Source: Coniferiporia sulphurascens (lineage: Eukaryota; Basidiomycota; Agaricomycetes; Hymenochaetales; Hymenochaetaceae). Taken from it: DNA of 64,000 bases. Of the stretch, positions 43,510 through 56,461 are shown in pieces. Position 1 is the first letter of the stretch, and every line of letters starts with the position of its first letter. Under the pieces are notes generated by a model that was not told where the DNA came from, made no database searches, and worked only from the letters and a program-made list of their open reading frames with translations. The stretch spans positions 558,001 through 622,000 of the forward strand of contig NBBA01000012.1 in NCBI GenBank assembly GCA_002794785.1, in the 5' to 3' direction. The translations under genes and the position numbers were made by a program.

Positions 43510-44061
43510 TTGGGTGAAGGTGCCATCACACTTCTTGAGCGAGGGGATTGGGGTAGGTCAGTTGCCGAGGCCACACTTGGCCCAGCTCCAAATGTTGGAG
43601 GTGTCGGCTTGGTTGGCTTGGTCGGCATAAAACTGCCGCTTGGCCGCCCGTATGCTGCATTTGAATGCGTGGCGAGCTGCTGAACACTGAAGGGGGGTGG
43701 TGGCTGCCGGGATCGCCTGGAGGAGCGACTTGCATGTTGGGGTCCACCAGGGGACTTCGGACTTGGACAGCTTGGTGAGCCTGGTGAAGGGAGCAAGGGC
43801 AGTGATCATAGAGTCAACCACTGCCTGCGCTTTCTTGTCGAGGGTGAGGGTGTTGTCTGCTGGAGTAAGAAGGCCGTTTCGAGTAATGGGAAGGCGATCT
43901 CGGACCACTCTTCCCTGTCGGCCAGGAGTAGCCGGCAGGTCTTGAGGACTGGGGGAGGAGGCTGGGATGGCAAAGACCAGCGCAGGATGGCATGATCGGA
44001 CAGTGCGGAGGGGGTTGAGGTGCCCGAGTCTATAATTGCATCGGGGTTGATCATGGGGGGG

Positions 44062-44486
44062 TGTTATGATATAAGCGTTTTTCGATTTATGTTTCACCTT
44101 GTATTATATAATGATGGATTAGTCATTAGGTACACTCAGTCCGATCAGTAGTAAGCAGGCACAGATAGTTCTAGATCTATGACATCACAGTAGAGGGTTC
44201 TAGAGCGATGATGCCATATTGCATCAGTATGGTGACATATTACATAGTAATGGCATCATGACTGTTTCACACTTCTGATTGGTAGTTTATTATAGATTTG
44301 ACCTACCCTAAAGTAGTTGAATGTGTATAAGTAGCAGCCAATGCAGACCTGGGGAACTCAGTCGAGTTCTCTTAGGATATCCACTATCTCTGTGTGATCC
44401 CTCCTTGTCAACTTGTGTCTCACTTTCCTAAGTTGTTTCACTGGTAGAACCTGTGCGCCATGTTGGTGTATAGTGTTGCCCTAACA
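44062..44486 (+). mobile_element. Solo LTR, family Y, TSD ggggg
   Basis: 425 bp, begins TGTTATGATATAAGCG and ends TTGCCCTAACA, flanked by five G on each side (44057-44061, 44487-44491), inside the endonuclease of LINE H. A TATA-like GTGTATAAGTAG lies near 44325. No similarity to family S beyond the TGTTA/TAACA ends. A single copy here. The G-run duplication is less decisive than a mixed-sequence one, but the LINE frame is restored when the element is removed. Confidence 0.8.
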
Positions 44487-44872
44487 GGGGGGACCAGATC
44501 ATGTCAATTGGACACTGCTGATGATTGTCGATGGGCCATGAGTCAGAATCTGGGAGATGGGCTGGTGCAAGGCCATGCTCTCGGAAGAAGTTGTCGAGGG
44601 GTTGTGCCCTCAAGTCCTCCTGCCGTGAAGCAAGGAGCTTGGACCATGAGTGGTGGTGATGGTTGAAGTCGCCTGCCACAAGTAGAGTGGAGGCCAAAGC
44701 CGGTGGGATTGTGAAGAGGAATGACTCACCAGGATAGAGGGGGGTGGTGGTGGTGTGGTCCGGTGCATGCATACCATAGTAGTTGCACAAGCGGATCATC
44801 AGGTGGGAGCGGATCATCCTTCTTGACCAGTAACCACCACCATTGACTAGTGCGGGTAGCTAAAACTCCCCC

Positions 44873-46915
44873 ATGTTGAACCCCAGTGATTACAGGAACA
44901 CTCTCCATCGTACTTGACAACCCCTCCCACCCCCCACATCGGCCAGTGCCGATGCCGACAGGGCCGCCAGGGCCGCCACCAACTGGGCAGCCGCCAGCGC
45001 CAATGCTGCCGCCCCCACCACCCCCAACCCTCAACCCACCACCAGATTCCTGCCATTGACCTCCTCCCCAGACATCCTGGCACCCTCCCCAGCCATTGGC
45101 GACTCCCAACTGGTGTCGGCCTACGACTTCACCGCCCAAGCATGCAACAAATCGAGGCATGCATCCTGAGTGGGCTCCCCAGCCTCCTTGGTAGGGTCGA
45201 TCCACGGCTCCAATGAATTTGGCGAAATGGCCCCAGAAATGGTGGTCGACTCCCATACCCCCCCACAACAGGTGGGAGGCGCAAGCCTCAGACAGAAATG
45301 TTCCTCTGCTGCCATGTCGCTGCTCACCCCAAGAGCGGCCCCGGCACCACAAACTATGAACCCCACACCTCGGGGTTCATGTACTCCCTCTCACATGCCC
45401 TGGAAGACTTTGACAAGGAAACAGTGGATGCCTCCACCACTGACACTGACATCAAGGCGGTGCAGTTTGTTGGCAACCTCCTATGGAACATTCAGCAGAC
45501 CCTCACCCACCTAGTGGAGGAAAAGAAGGACCCCCACCACCGCATACTCCACAATGCGGAAATGGCCTACAACTTTGTGAAGAGGGGGAAAGTAATTGCC
45601 CTCCTGGAACCCTTCGCCCCAGTTCCCCCCCAGCAGAACCCCCCGGCCACCGCCAGGACCCTCGCCACTGCCCCTGTGACCCCGGAAATGAGGGCGCTGA
45701 CTGATGCAGTCAAGCGCCTGACTACTGACATGGCTTCTATTTCATGTCAGATGGCCTCTATCAGCTCTAGGCCTGCCCCTCGACAACAGCAACAACAACA
45801 ACAGCAAACCACTGCCCAGGCTGCCATCACAGTGCCGCCCACCTCCTATACCCAAGTGGCTGTGGCAGCAGCCCCCCTGACAACTGTCAACCCAGCACCA
45901 GTGGCCCCTGCCACCAGAATGGTCATCACCCTGGCACCAAAAAAGAAGAAATGCCAGCACAAGGTGCCCCCCCACCTACAATGTATGCCAAGGACCCAAC
46001 CTTGGTCCTCACCCCAACCGTCAGCATTCGTGCCGAAAACCAGAAATCTGCGATGGCTCTGACAAAGACATCTCGTGAGTTTTTTGCCTCCTTCCCCACC
46101 ACAGACCAAGTCCTGGTCCTGTCCTCTTCCTACAGCATAAAGGGGAACATAGTGACCACTTTTGCGACATGCCCCTCCTCGGCTAACCCCACCACAGAGA
46201 TGATCATTGATCATCACACCGAGGTGTATGCCACCCATATGTGCACCGAGTGCATCGCAGTGGGCATTAATGTCCCGACTACCTTCTCGCTAACCCCCTC
46301 CAGAGTCCGCCCCCAGTCCGCATTGTGCATCTCCATGGTGCCCTGCAAGGCCTTCCTGTTTGGCCAGAATGGGCACACCATCACTGAGAAGGCCCTCATG
46401 GCTGAAATCCGGCATAACCCAGCACTCTGCAACCTTGACTTTGTAGTCACCCCCCACTTTGCCACCACCAAGGACCACCTACCAACGCTTGACAGGTGCC
46501 CAGTGGTCTTCTCCTTCATTGACCCTAATGGCTCCATCCACAAGTGCCTCCTCAAGAGGCCATGTGTATGGATGTTTGGATCCGCCCTCCGGCTCTCAGT
46601 CCCGCCTGTACACCCCACCCTCACACAGTGTGAGCAGTGCCAGGGCCTCGGCCATGGAACCAAGGGATGCCGAGCCCAACCTTGCTGCGCTGACTGTGCG
46701 GGTGCCCATTTGACCTGCAACCACCACAAATCATGCGCCCACTGCGCAACTGACACAGTGCCCGAAGGCGACACATGTCCCCACCCCGCCTCTGCAACAA
46801 CTGCAAGGGCGACTACCCTGCCACCCTACCGGCCTGCCCTAAGAAGAGGCATTACCACCAAATCGAAGAGGCCCTCGCTGCCGACCCCACCAATGAACAG
46901 ATGGAGGAAATATGA
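44873..46915 (+). pseudogene. LINE J ORF1, RNA-binding protein with zinc knuckles
   Basis: ATG at 44873 (MLNPSDY) matches MSNPSDY of copy K, which fixes the ORF1 start. An Ala-rich N-terminus follows, then TSSPDILAPSPAIGDSQL, a helical region near 45390 and a Gln-run (about 45785-45810). MYAKDPTLVL and the central domain come next. The knuckles are CEQCQGLGHGTKGC, CADCAGAHLTCNHHKSC and a third one broken by a shift near 46785. Stops: TGA near 44912 (Arg in K) and near 45167. A C lost from a C-run near 45970 shifts the frame. ORF1 stop TGA is at 46913-46915. Confidence 0.9.
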
Positions 46916-49789
46916 TAGAGATGCTCTCTATCCTGCAGTGGAACGCTGCCCGCTCACTAGCAGCGATAAATTCCCTAATTCCTGTCCTTACAACTGACCC
47001 CTCCCCCCCACACCTGATTCTTATACAGGAACCGCCCTGGTACCAAATAGGGCTGCAACCGTCACTCACCAACCCAACCGGCACCCCAGTCCTCAATGTC
47101 CCAACCATTCCAGGCTATATACCTGTCCTACCACCAGAGGTCCATCCTCAGGTAGTCACGTATGTATCCAGGGCCCTCCCCCCAACCTCATGGTCGATTC
47201 TCGGAGCCGCCTCCCATGGCACCGACATACTGATGGTGGAGGTCCGATCCCAACTCACCCTCCAGGTGTGCAATTACTATGGTATGCACCCCCCAGACTG
47301 AGAGAATGCCTCCCCTCAGTACCCAGGTGAGTCCTTCTTATTCTCACTCCCCTTGGTGCTTGCCACCACCCTACTCATGGCAGGCGACTTCAACTGTCGC
47401 CATCACACATGGTCCGAATTCTCAGTCCCATGATGAGATGACTTGGGGGTGCAACCCCTCGATGACTTTTTCCATGGGCATGGCCTGGTGCCTTCCCATC
47501 TTCCTGATTCTGACTCATGGCCCGATGGCAATCATTGTTGGTGCCCAATTGACATGATCTGGGCCCCACCCGCAGTCAACCCTGACTCTATTCTAGATTT
47601 GGCTACCTCTGACCCCTCCCCTTTGTCTGACCATGCCATCCTATGGTGGTCACTGCCATTTCAGCCCCCCCCTCCTGTCCTAAAGACCCACTGGCTTCTC
47701 CCAGCTGACAAGGAGGAATGGACCGACATTGCCTTCCCCCTCCTCGATGCAGCCTTCCTCCTACCAGGGCTCGACACCCATGCCCTGGACATCAAAGCTA
47801 AGGCAGTCATTGATGCTATGGTTGCCGCCCTCCAGCCGTTTACCTGCCTCTCAAAACTGTCAAAAGCGGAGGTCCCATGGTGGTCACCCCACTGCAAGAC
47901 CCTCCTTTCTGCCATCTCGATGGCCACCACCCCCCTCCAGTGTGCATCAGCATGGCAAGCCTTCAAAAGGGGCATTAGGACAGCCAAACAGCAGTTCTAT
48001 GCCGACCAAGCATCATAAGCCAATGCCTCCAACATCTGGAACTGGGCCAAATGTGGCCTTGGAAACCAACCAACACCTATCCCCTCGCTCAAGAAGTGGG
48101 ATGGCTCCTTCACCCAGACAGATGATGAGAAAGGTGAGCTATTCCACAAAACGTTCTTCATGCCCCCCCCACCCCAGGTAGCAGACACCACCCCACCACC
48201 ACCACCTCAACCAGCTGCCCTGCCCATACTCCTCACGGAGCTTATGGGGGCACTGACTGACACCTCCAACCTGTCAGCACCGGGCCTCTCGGGAATAGGT
48301 TACTGCCCCCTGAAATGGGTGGTGGAGGCCTACCCTGACGAGATTCTCTCGCTTTTCAATGACTGTCTGCGCCTGGGGCACCACCCTGAGTGCTGGTGGG
48401 TGGCAAAAGTGGTGATGCTCCAGAAGCCTAACAAGAAGGACCCTTTCTTGCCACGCTCATACCAGCCCATCACCCTTGAGGAGACCCTAGGGAAACTCCT
48501 CAAAAAGATAATAGCTAACTGGCTCCAGTACCTCACAAACATGAGGGACTGGTTGCCACCTAACCAATATGGGGGGCACCAAGGCCATTCGGTCTACAAC
48601 GCTGCCCAACACCTCCTACAGATTGCAGAACGCACCCACTCGGAGGGCCTCGTTTGTTCGGTCCTAGTGGTCGACATTCAGGGCTTCTTTGATTCGGTGC
48701 ACCCCCAACTCCTCCACTGACAATTGTTGGAGCTCGGCTGCATGCCAAACATGGCCGCCTGGTGCCTCTCCTTCATGAGGGACCGGCAGGTCACTGTCGC
48801 TTTCGACAGCACCACCCTCCCTACCGCCCCTAAACCCAACCTCGGCACCCCTCAAGGATCGCCTGTCTCTCCCATCCTGTCGACAATATTCGCAGGCATG
48901 GTCCTCTGGCGCTTTCACCAAGCCGGCACCACTGCCCTGGCATATGTTGACGACCACTTACTTATTTGTGTAGGTCCATCCGTGGCATCCAACTACTGCT
49001 CTCTCACCCACACCTACCACCAACTAGACACTCTCTCTGGCACTATCGGTCTCAACATCGAAGCCGCCAAGACAGAGTGCCTCCACTTTCACCCCCCTCG
49101 GCGATGCATCGGCTATGATGGCTGGGACACTGCCAGCATCCAAGTCGACCCCAACACCCTGATCCGCCCCTCAATCTCACTACAATGGTTGGGGATATGG
49201 TGGGACCTGGGCCTCTCCTTCAAGCCCCATGTGGAGTGCATGTGCTCCAAGGGGCTATCCACCCTTGCCACCCTCCGCATTTTGGGCAACACCCAACACG
49301 GCATCTCGGCCCTCCTCCTCCACCGCCTGTACACCTCCTGTGTCCGCTCTGTCCTGTCATGGGGGGCGCCAGTCTGGTACCATGGCCGCCACCAAAAAAC
49401 CCTGGTAAACCGCCTCCAGGCTGTGCAAAACACAGCTTGCTGCTGGATCCTGGGTGTCTTCAAAGGCGCCTCCCCCCATTCCACCAATTTCCTTTGCTCT
49501 GTTCCCCCCCTTTCTTTCTATTTTGAGTATATGAAGACGACCCATTCTCTGTGCCTATGGCGCACCCCTCACTCTATTGGCTGGAAACTTTTTAAAAATG
49601 TAGCTAATAGACCTTTCTCCCTTTCTTTGCAAGTCCGAGCCCCCTGGGTTCAACAGGTCCCTGCATACATGCATCCCCCATGGACGGATCCCCTGGCCTT
49701 CACCAATGGCTGAGTCCACTTCACCACCCCCATCACTCTGGTCAGTGCTGACACTTGCAAGCAATTCGTGAGTGCTGCACAGGACCTGG

Positions 49790-50351
49790 TGTTACAATTT
49801 TCCTCTAACTTCCCCCTTATTGCGCTGACTCACTTCCTATTCATCATCATCAGTCAGCGCAACTCCCCCATTTCTCTACCTTACTCATCCTTAGTTAGCC
49901 CAACCATAAGACGCCACAATGATGCCTTATTGCATCACCATGACGTGCTTTGCTTACTGATAGCCCTACTTGTATTACCAAGGCATTCCTTGGGTTTCCA
50001 TTGACCTTCCATAGTCTGGTAAACTACCCTACACAGGCTGCTACAGTAGTAAACACATAGAGTAGCATATAAGCATGTAACTTCAGTAGCACAAGCCTTA
50101 AGCTTGTGCTCTTCATTCATACAAGCCCATTATCTGCTACCACCAAGTTCACTGTGTGCCGCTGAGCCACCAGTCGCTTCATCGTAACCCGATACCACTA
50201 AGAAGCCTACCGCGTACACATTGTTGATCAGGAAGCCCCTCGACGATCACATTCGACTTACAACATCTAGGAAGCCCCATTGTCATCCCTATCAGTCCCG
50301 ATGATCAGGAAGCCCCGACATCGATCACCATGTAAACCGTTGAGCTTAACA
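49790..50351 (+). mobile_element. Solo LTR S10 (family S), TSD cctgg
   Basis: 562 bp in LINE J just before RNase H; CCTGG at 49785-49789 and 50352-50356. Inverted repeat arms unmutated. Confidence 0.95.
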
Positions 50352-50669
50352 CCTGGGATCCACCACTCATGTCCAGGTATTCACAGATGGCTCCTGCATC
50401 AATGAAAAGTCGGGGTCGGCCATCTGTGCCATGCTAGGCCCTACCCGTCTCTGGTCATGCCGACTGGAGTCCCCCACCTGTGCCACTGCCACAGATGCCA
50501 AGGAGTTCTCCCTTGCCACGGCCCTGGGCTGGGTAGTGTGCCGCCTCCCGGCGCAATTGCATGTCACATCGGACATATTCTTCTTGTCCTATTCACTGAC
50601 CACACTCCACCTCTTTCACATGTGGGCTGCCGCCCCTGGTGCCCACCTCCTTCACATCTGGAAAGCAGG

Positions 50670-52682
50670 GGTTTTTTTTTTTTTTTAATTATTCCTGCAG
50701 TATTACATAATTACAAGCTGCCCCCCCAAAGGGGGGGCCCTAACTACATAACAACAGAGGCGCCCATCATCATGCATCGCATGAAACTGGGCGGGGTGCT
50801 GCTCCCTGTAGGGTGCCGAAGTGTGAAGAGCCCCTATTTGGAAAGAAAGGAGGGAGAAGGAGGGATACATATCGCTATGAACAAACCAAGCAGTTGAGGG
50901 CAGGTTAAAGTAAGAAGCTTAGAAATGGGAAGGGGGGGCGAGAGCACCAGCCGAGACGTATTCAAGAGAATTCGAAAGGCAGTTGCTATTCGAGAGGGAA
51001 GGGGGGAAGCGTACCTGAGAGCTCCAAAAGGGCCAGGTCCAAGTCCTGGGTTCGGGGTCCGAGCATACAATGCATGTAGTCCCTAAGGAGGTCCAGGTCC
51101 ATATCCTCGTCAGTGGGGTGGCCATCTAGGTCCATTGCAGCAAATGCTAGCCTGATGGCACCTGCGGTGCGGTTGGAGAGGCGGTTAAGGTGCCCTGTCA
51201 GCCTCAGCCAGCGGCGCAAAACCAGGAGTCGGTGTTCATCAGCCCACTCTGAGTGGTGGACTGGGAGAGGGTCCCGAGGTGGCCATACGCACCGTATCCA
51301 CAGGTGGAAGGTGCTGCAGCCGCCAAGGATGTGGGTGGTCGACTGGGCTGGCCAGGGGGGGTGGTTGTGCCACCAGCAATGTGAGATCAGGCCGTGCCTA
51401 CGCCAGTAGGCTGAGTCTAGGCTCAGCCAGTAGCCCCCATAGGGACCGGCCCGACAGAGGACCTGGGCGACTGCCGATAGTTCACTGCGGGGGTGGTTGA
51501 CCAAATGCATGAGCAGCTTCCTCGGTCGCCAGGAGGGGAGGCCGTGCACCGCCAAGTATTTGTTGGCAGTTGAGGCTAGGGGACGGGCTAGAGAGAAAGT
51601 CCAGCGGTCCATGAGGGTGCAGACTGCGACTTCCTTGAGAGCAGAGGTGGACAGTTTGAGGTCAGATGGCGGGAGCTCTGTTGCCAGTTTCACTTCCCTG
51701 TCAGCCCATTCATTTCCAGGGATGTCCGAGTGGCTGGGACACCATACAAAGTGGATGGTGATCTGGGGGTACAAGTCCAGCAGAGTCTCCACATCCACTT
51801 TCCAGATGTGGAGGAGGTGGGTGCCTGGTGTGGCAGCCCATGTGCGGAAAAGGTGCAGTGTGGTCAGCGAATCAGATAGAAAGAAGATATCTGATGTGAC
51901 ACACAGCTGTGCCAGGAGGCGATGTGCTGTCCAGCTGGGGGCCGTTGCGAGGGAGAACTCCTCGGCATCTGTGGCAGTGGCACAGGTGGGGGACTCCAGT
52001 CGGCATGACCGGAGGCGGGTGGGGCAGAGCATTGCACAGATGGCCGAGCCAGACCTGTCATTGATGCGCGAACCATCCGTGAATACTTGGACATGGAGGG
52101 TGGAGCCTAGGGCCCGTGTGGCATTCACAAATTGTTTGCGAGTGTCCATGCTGACTGGGGTGATGGGGATGGTGAAGTGGACTCGGCCGTTGGTGAAGGC
52201 CTGGGGGTCCGTCCATGGGGGATGCGTGTATGCAGGGACCTGTTGAACCTGGGGGCTCGGACTTGCAGAGAAAGGGAGAAAGGTCTATTAGCTACATTTT
52301 TAAAAAGTTTTCGGCCAACAGAGTGGGGGGTGCGCCATAGGCACAGAGAATGGGTCATCTTTATATACTCAAAATAGAAAGAAAGGGGGGGAACAGAGCA
52401 AAGGAAATTGGTGGAATGGGGGGAGGCACCTTTGAAGACACCCAGGATCCAGCGGCAAGCTGTGTTTTGCACAGCCTGGAGGCGGTTTACCAGGGTTTTT
52501 TGGCGGCAGCTGTGATACCACACTGGGGCTCCCCATGACAGGACAGAGCGGACACAGGAGGTGTAGAGGCGGTGGAGGAGGAGGGCCAATATTCCACACT
52601 GGGTGTTACCCAGGATGCGTAGGGTGGCGAGGGTGGATAGCCCCTTGGAGTGCATGCACTCGACATGAGGCTTGAAGGAGAG
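50670..52682 (-). mobile_element. LINE copy Q (subfamily II), 2.0 kb, nested in J with 14-bp TSD
   Basis: A 5'-truncated LINE covering the RT C-terminus, RNase H and 3' UTR. Its T-run begins at about 50672. The duplication ATCTGGAAAGC(A/G)GG is at 50656-50669 and 52683-52696, one transition apart. Removing Q joins the two halves of LINE J RNase H in frame. Confidence 0.95.
50986..52655 (-). pseudogene. LINE Q ORF2 C-terminus, RNase H in a 387-codon open frame
   Basis: RT C-terminal block and linker (52655 to about 52250), then a one-base loss in a G-run near 52252 shifts the frame. From 52149 the frame is open through RNase H (VFTDGSRINDRSGSAIC, EEFSLATAPSW, LSDSLTTLHLF, CPSHSDIPGNEWAD) and the whole C-terminal domain to PPFPLE (50986). 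All four acidic RNase H positions appear present. This is the most complete RNase H plus C-terminal domain in the window. Confidence 0.92.
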
Positions 52683-53816
52683 ATCTGGAAAGCGGGTGTG
52701 GAGACTCTGCTGGACTCATACCCCCAGCTCACCGTTCATTTCATCTGGTGCCCCAGCCACTCGGACATCCCCAGGAATGAATGGGCTGACAAGGAAGCAA
52801 AACTGGTGACAGAGCTCCCTCCATCTGACCTAAAGCCCTCCACCTCTGCACTAAAAAAAGTCACTGTCCGCACCCTCATGGACCAGTGGACCCTCTCGCT
52901 CGCCCACCCACTCGCCTCAACTGCCGACAAATACTTGGCAGTACATGGCCTCCCCTTCCGCCGACCTAGAAAGCTGCTCATGCATTCAGTTGACCATCCA
53001 CACAGCGAACTATCTGCAGTCGCTCAGGTCCTCTGTCAGGCCGGTCCCTACAGGGGCTACTGGCTGAGTTGTGACTCAACCTACCGGCGCAGACATGACC
53101 TTATCTCGCACTGCTGATGGCACAACCACCCCCCCTGGCCTGCACAGTCGACTGCCCATATCCTAGGCGGCTGTAGCACCTTCCATTCATGGATACGACG
53201 CATATGGCCACCTTGGGACCCTCTCACAGTCCACCACTCAGAGTGGGCTGATGAAAACTGCCTCCTGGTTTTGTGCCGTTGGCTTAGGCTGATGGGGCAC
53301 CCAAACCGCCTCTCCGACAGGACCTCCAGTGCCATCTGGCTAGCCTTTGCTGTGATGGACCTTGATGGCCACACAACTGACAAGGATATGGACTTGGACC
53401 TCCTAAGGGACTACATGCATCATATGCTTGGACCCCGAACCCAGGACTCGGACCCAGCCCTTTTGGAGCTTTCAGGTACACTTCCGCCTTTTCCTCTGGT
53501 CTAGCATCTGCCTTTCGAATTCCCATGGATACGTCCCGGCCAGTGCTCTCGCCATCCCCTTTCCACTTCTAAGCTTCTTACTTTACCTGCCCTTGTCCAC
53601 TTGGTTTGTTCATAGTGATATGTATTCTTCCTTCTCCCTCTTTTCTTACTAAATAGGGGCTCTTCACACTTCGGCACCCTTAGGGGAGCAGAGCCCCTAC
53701 CCAGTTTTGTGCGATGTGCAATGACAGGCGCCTCCATTGTTATGTAGTTAGGGCCCCCCTTTGGGGGGGCAGCTTGTAATTATGTAATACTGCAGGAATA
53801 ATTAAAATAAAAAAAA

Positions 53817-54035
53817 ACCCCCATTTCAGGGGGCAGTAGCCTATTCCTGAGAGGCCCGGCACCAACAAGTTGGAGGTGTCGGACAGTGCCCCCATAAGCT
53901 CTGTGAGGAGGATTGGCGGGGCAGCTGGTTGGGGAGGGGGAGGGGGTTGGGGTCCACCCGCAGGGGGGGAGGGGGCATGAAGAAAGTTTCACAGAAGAGC
54001 TCACCTTTCTTGGTGTCTGACTGGGTGAAGGTGCC
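53817..54035 (-). mobile_element. LINE scrap N: RT N-terminus
   Basis: A 219-bp minus-strand fragment containing the RT start region (linker GTFTQSDTKKGELFCETFF-like, Pro-rich, SDTSNLLVPGLSGIGY, CPLKWG). It is wedged between the tail of J and the T-rich tail of M, so it is target DNA hit by both. Confidence 0.82.
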
Positions 54036-54668
54036 TTTATTTTTTTAAATTTATTATTCCTGCAGTATTACATAATTACAAGCTGCCCCCCCAGAGGGGG
54101 GGCCCTAACTACATAATAACCGAGGTGCCCATCATTGCACAACGCACAAAACTGGGCGGGGGCCCTGCTCCCTGAAGGGTGCCAAGGTGTGAAGGGCCCC
54201 TATTAGTAAAGAAAGAGAAGAAAGAGGGAGGAATACATTTCACTATGATGATACCAAGTGGATGAAGGCAGGCAAAGGAAGTAGTTTAGAATAGGAAAGG
54301 GAGGGCGAGAGTGCCGGCCGGACATACAGGGGGAGTCTGAAGGGCAGGCACTAGTCAGAGGAAAATGGAGGAAGTGCACCTGAAAGCTCCAAGAGAGCCA
54401 GGTCTGGGTCCAGGGTTCAGGGTCCAAGCATATGACTCATGAAATCCCAGAGGAGGTCCAAGTCCATATCTTTGTTGGTCAGGTGTCCCTCCAGTTCCAT
54501 TGCGGCAAAGGCCAGGCAGATGGCGGCTGAGGTGTGGTCAGACAGGTGGTTCAAGTGCCCTGTTAGTTTGAGCCAGCGGCGTAGAACCTGGAGGTGGTTT
54601 TCATCGGCCCACTCAGTGTGGTGGGTCGGGAGTGGGAGGCGGGGAGGCCAGACCTTGCGGATCCATGG

Positions 54669-56033
54669 TCAGAATGTACAACATCCACCTAGTACATGGG
54701 TGGTTGACTGGGCTGGCCAAGGGGGGTGGTTGTGCCATCTGCAGTGCAAGATCAGGCTGTGCCTGCACCGGTAGGCTGAGTCAAAGCTCAGCCAGTAGCC
54801 CCCATAGGGACTGGTGCAGCAGAGGACCTGGGCGACTGCAGACAGCTCCTGGCAAGGGTGGTAGACTGACTGCATGAGAAGCTTTTGGGGACAGTGGGAG
54901 GGGATACCATTGACAGCGAGGTATTTGTCAGCCATCAAGGCCAGGGGGCAGGCAAGTGAGAGGGACCAGTGCTCCATAAGAGTGTTGACGGCGGCCTCTT
55001 TCAATGCAGAGGTGGAGGGTGCAAGGGAGGATGGGGGTAGGTTCATTGCGAACTTCGCCTCCTGGTCTGCCCATTCATTCCCGGGGATGTCAGAGTGACC
55101 CAGGCACCATATGAAATGGATGGAAAGATCTGGGTACAAGTCCAAAAGAGTCTGGACCCCAGCCTTCCATTGATGGAGGAGATGGGCGCCTGGTACCAGC
55201 GCCCATGTGTGGAGGAGGTGGAGTGCTGTCAGTGAATCTGACAGAAAGAAGATGTCAGATGCGACAGGCAGGAGATCCTGGAGGTGGTGTGCGGCCCAGC
55301 TTGGTGCGGAGGTGAGGGAGAAAATCTCCACGTCCATGGCAGTTGCACAGGTGGGGGAGGCCAGCCAGTGGGACTTGAGGTGGGTAAGGCCCCTCATGGC
55401 GCAAACAGCTGATCCAGACTTAGCACCCATGCATGAGCCATCAGTGAAAACCTGGAGGTGGGGGAGGGTGCTCAGGGAGTGGGCAGTGGCCACAAATTCC
55501 TTGCGGGTGTCCTCACTAACTGGAGTGATAGGAGTGGCAAACGAGACTCTTCCATTCATAAATGCCAGAGGATCCATCCACAGGGGATGAGTGTATGCAG
55601 GAACCAGTTGAACCCAAGGAACCTGGACCTGCAGAGAAGTGGAAAAGGGATGGTTAGTTATGTTTTTATAATATTGTTTTCTACTGACAGAGTGCAGGGT
55701 GCACCAGAGGCACAGAGAGTGAAGGGTTTTAGCATATTCGAAATAATAAGAAAGAGGGGGAAGGGAACAAAGAAAATTTGTAGAAAAGGGAGAGGCACCT
55801 TTATAGATGCTGAGAATCCATCTGCATGCCGTGTTTTGCACAGCCTGCAAGCAGCTTACTAGGGTTTTTTGGCAATGGCCGTGATACCAGACCGGAGTGC
55901 CCCACGTGAGGATGGAGTGGACACAGGTGGTGTACAGTCGGTGGAGGAGGAGGGCCGAGATTCTGTGTTCGGTGTTGCCTAGAATGTGGAGGGCAGCAAG
56001 GGTGGAGAGGCCCTTGGAGCGCATACATTCCAC
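54669..56033 (-). pseudogene. LINE M ORF2, RNase H in a 454-codon open frame
   Basis: Open from the end of RT (CSKGLSTLAALHILGNTEHR) to GGCCTF. RNase H sites: VFTDGSCMGAKSGSAVC, DVEIFSLTSAPSW, LSDSLTALHLLHTW and CLGHSDIPGNEWADQEAK. A stop near 54667 (TGA) cuts the C-terminal domain, which continues to about 54380. Subfamily III sequence. Confidence 0.9.
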
Positions 56034-56461
56034 ATGGGGCTTAAAGGTAAGGACAGGGTCCCACCATATTCCCAGCCATCGAAGCGGGATAGAAGGTCAG
56101 ATAAGCATGGTGGGGGCGACCCAAACCCCAGCAGTGTCCCAGTTTTTTTTTTTTTTAAATTATTCCTGCAGTATTACATAATTACAAGCTGCCCCCCTGA
56201 AGGGGGGGCCCTAACTACATAACAACAGAGGCACCCGTCATTGCACATCGCACAAAACTGGGTGGGGGCTCTGCTCCCTGGAGGGTGCCGAAGTGTGGAG
56301 AGCCCCTATTGAGTTATCGAAAGAGAAAAGAGAAGGAGGAATACATATCACTATGAACTAACCAAGTGGACGAGGGCAGGCAAAGTAGGAAGCTTAGAAT
56401 TGTGAAGGGGAGGGCAAGAGCGCCAGCTGGGATGTATTCAGAGGAATTCAAAAGGCAGGCT

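Larger units (their letters stand above)
41861..44814 (-). mobile_element. LINE copy H (subfamily III), RT and endonuclease
   Basis: From the RT C-terminus (HGWCQKTL-like region at 41861) up to mid-endonuclease at 44814, where the full-length LINE J begins. It lacks RNase H and a 3' end, which are replaced by the tail of LINE G. It contains LINE I (42059-42393) and solo LTR Y (44062-44486). The endonuclease part reads LLVAGDFNHHHHSWSK, CPIDMIWSP, then across LTR Y MINPDAIIDSGTS and LSDHAILRWS. Confidence 0.9.
46912..53504 (+). pseudogene. LINE J ORF2: endonuclease, RT, RNase H in pieces
   Basis: ATG at 46912. Endonuclease: SILQWNAARS, LILIQEPPWYQIG, MAGDFNCRHHTWSE and LSDHAILWWS, with stops at 47299 (TGA for Arg) and 47431. 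Linker and RT: 48160-49713 with one TGA at 48718, FDSTTLP, LGTPQGSPVSPILS and AYVDDHLLICVG (catalytic pair intact, about 48940). RNase H: VFTDGSCINEKSGSAIC after LTR S10 (from 50357), interrupted by LINE Q inside IWKAG. It continues at 52697 with CPSHSDIPRNEWADKEAK and ends PPFPLV at 53504. Several TGA-for-Arg stops (for example 53115). Confidence 0.9.
44815..53816 (+). mobile_element. LINE copy J (subfamily II), full-length, with nested LINE Q and LTR S10
   Basis: Starts with CATCCTTCTTGACCAG, the same 5' terminus as copy K, and ends with a TGCAGGAATAATTAAAATAAA tail at about 53792-53816. It has a 58-nt 5' UTR, ORF1 at 44873-46915, and ORF2 from 46912. Interrupted by solo LTR S10 (49790-50351) and LINE Q (50670-52682). 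Without them it is about 6.4 kb. It inserted at the 5' edge of LINE H; no TSD is recognisable because the right flank is another LINE scrap. Confidence 0.92.
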
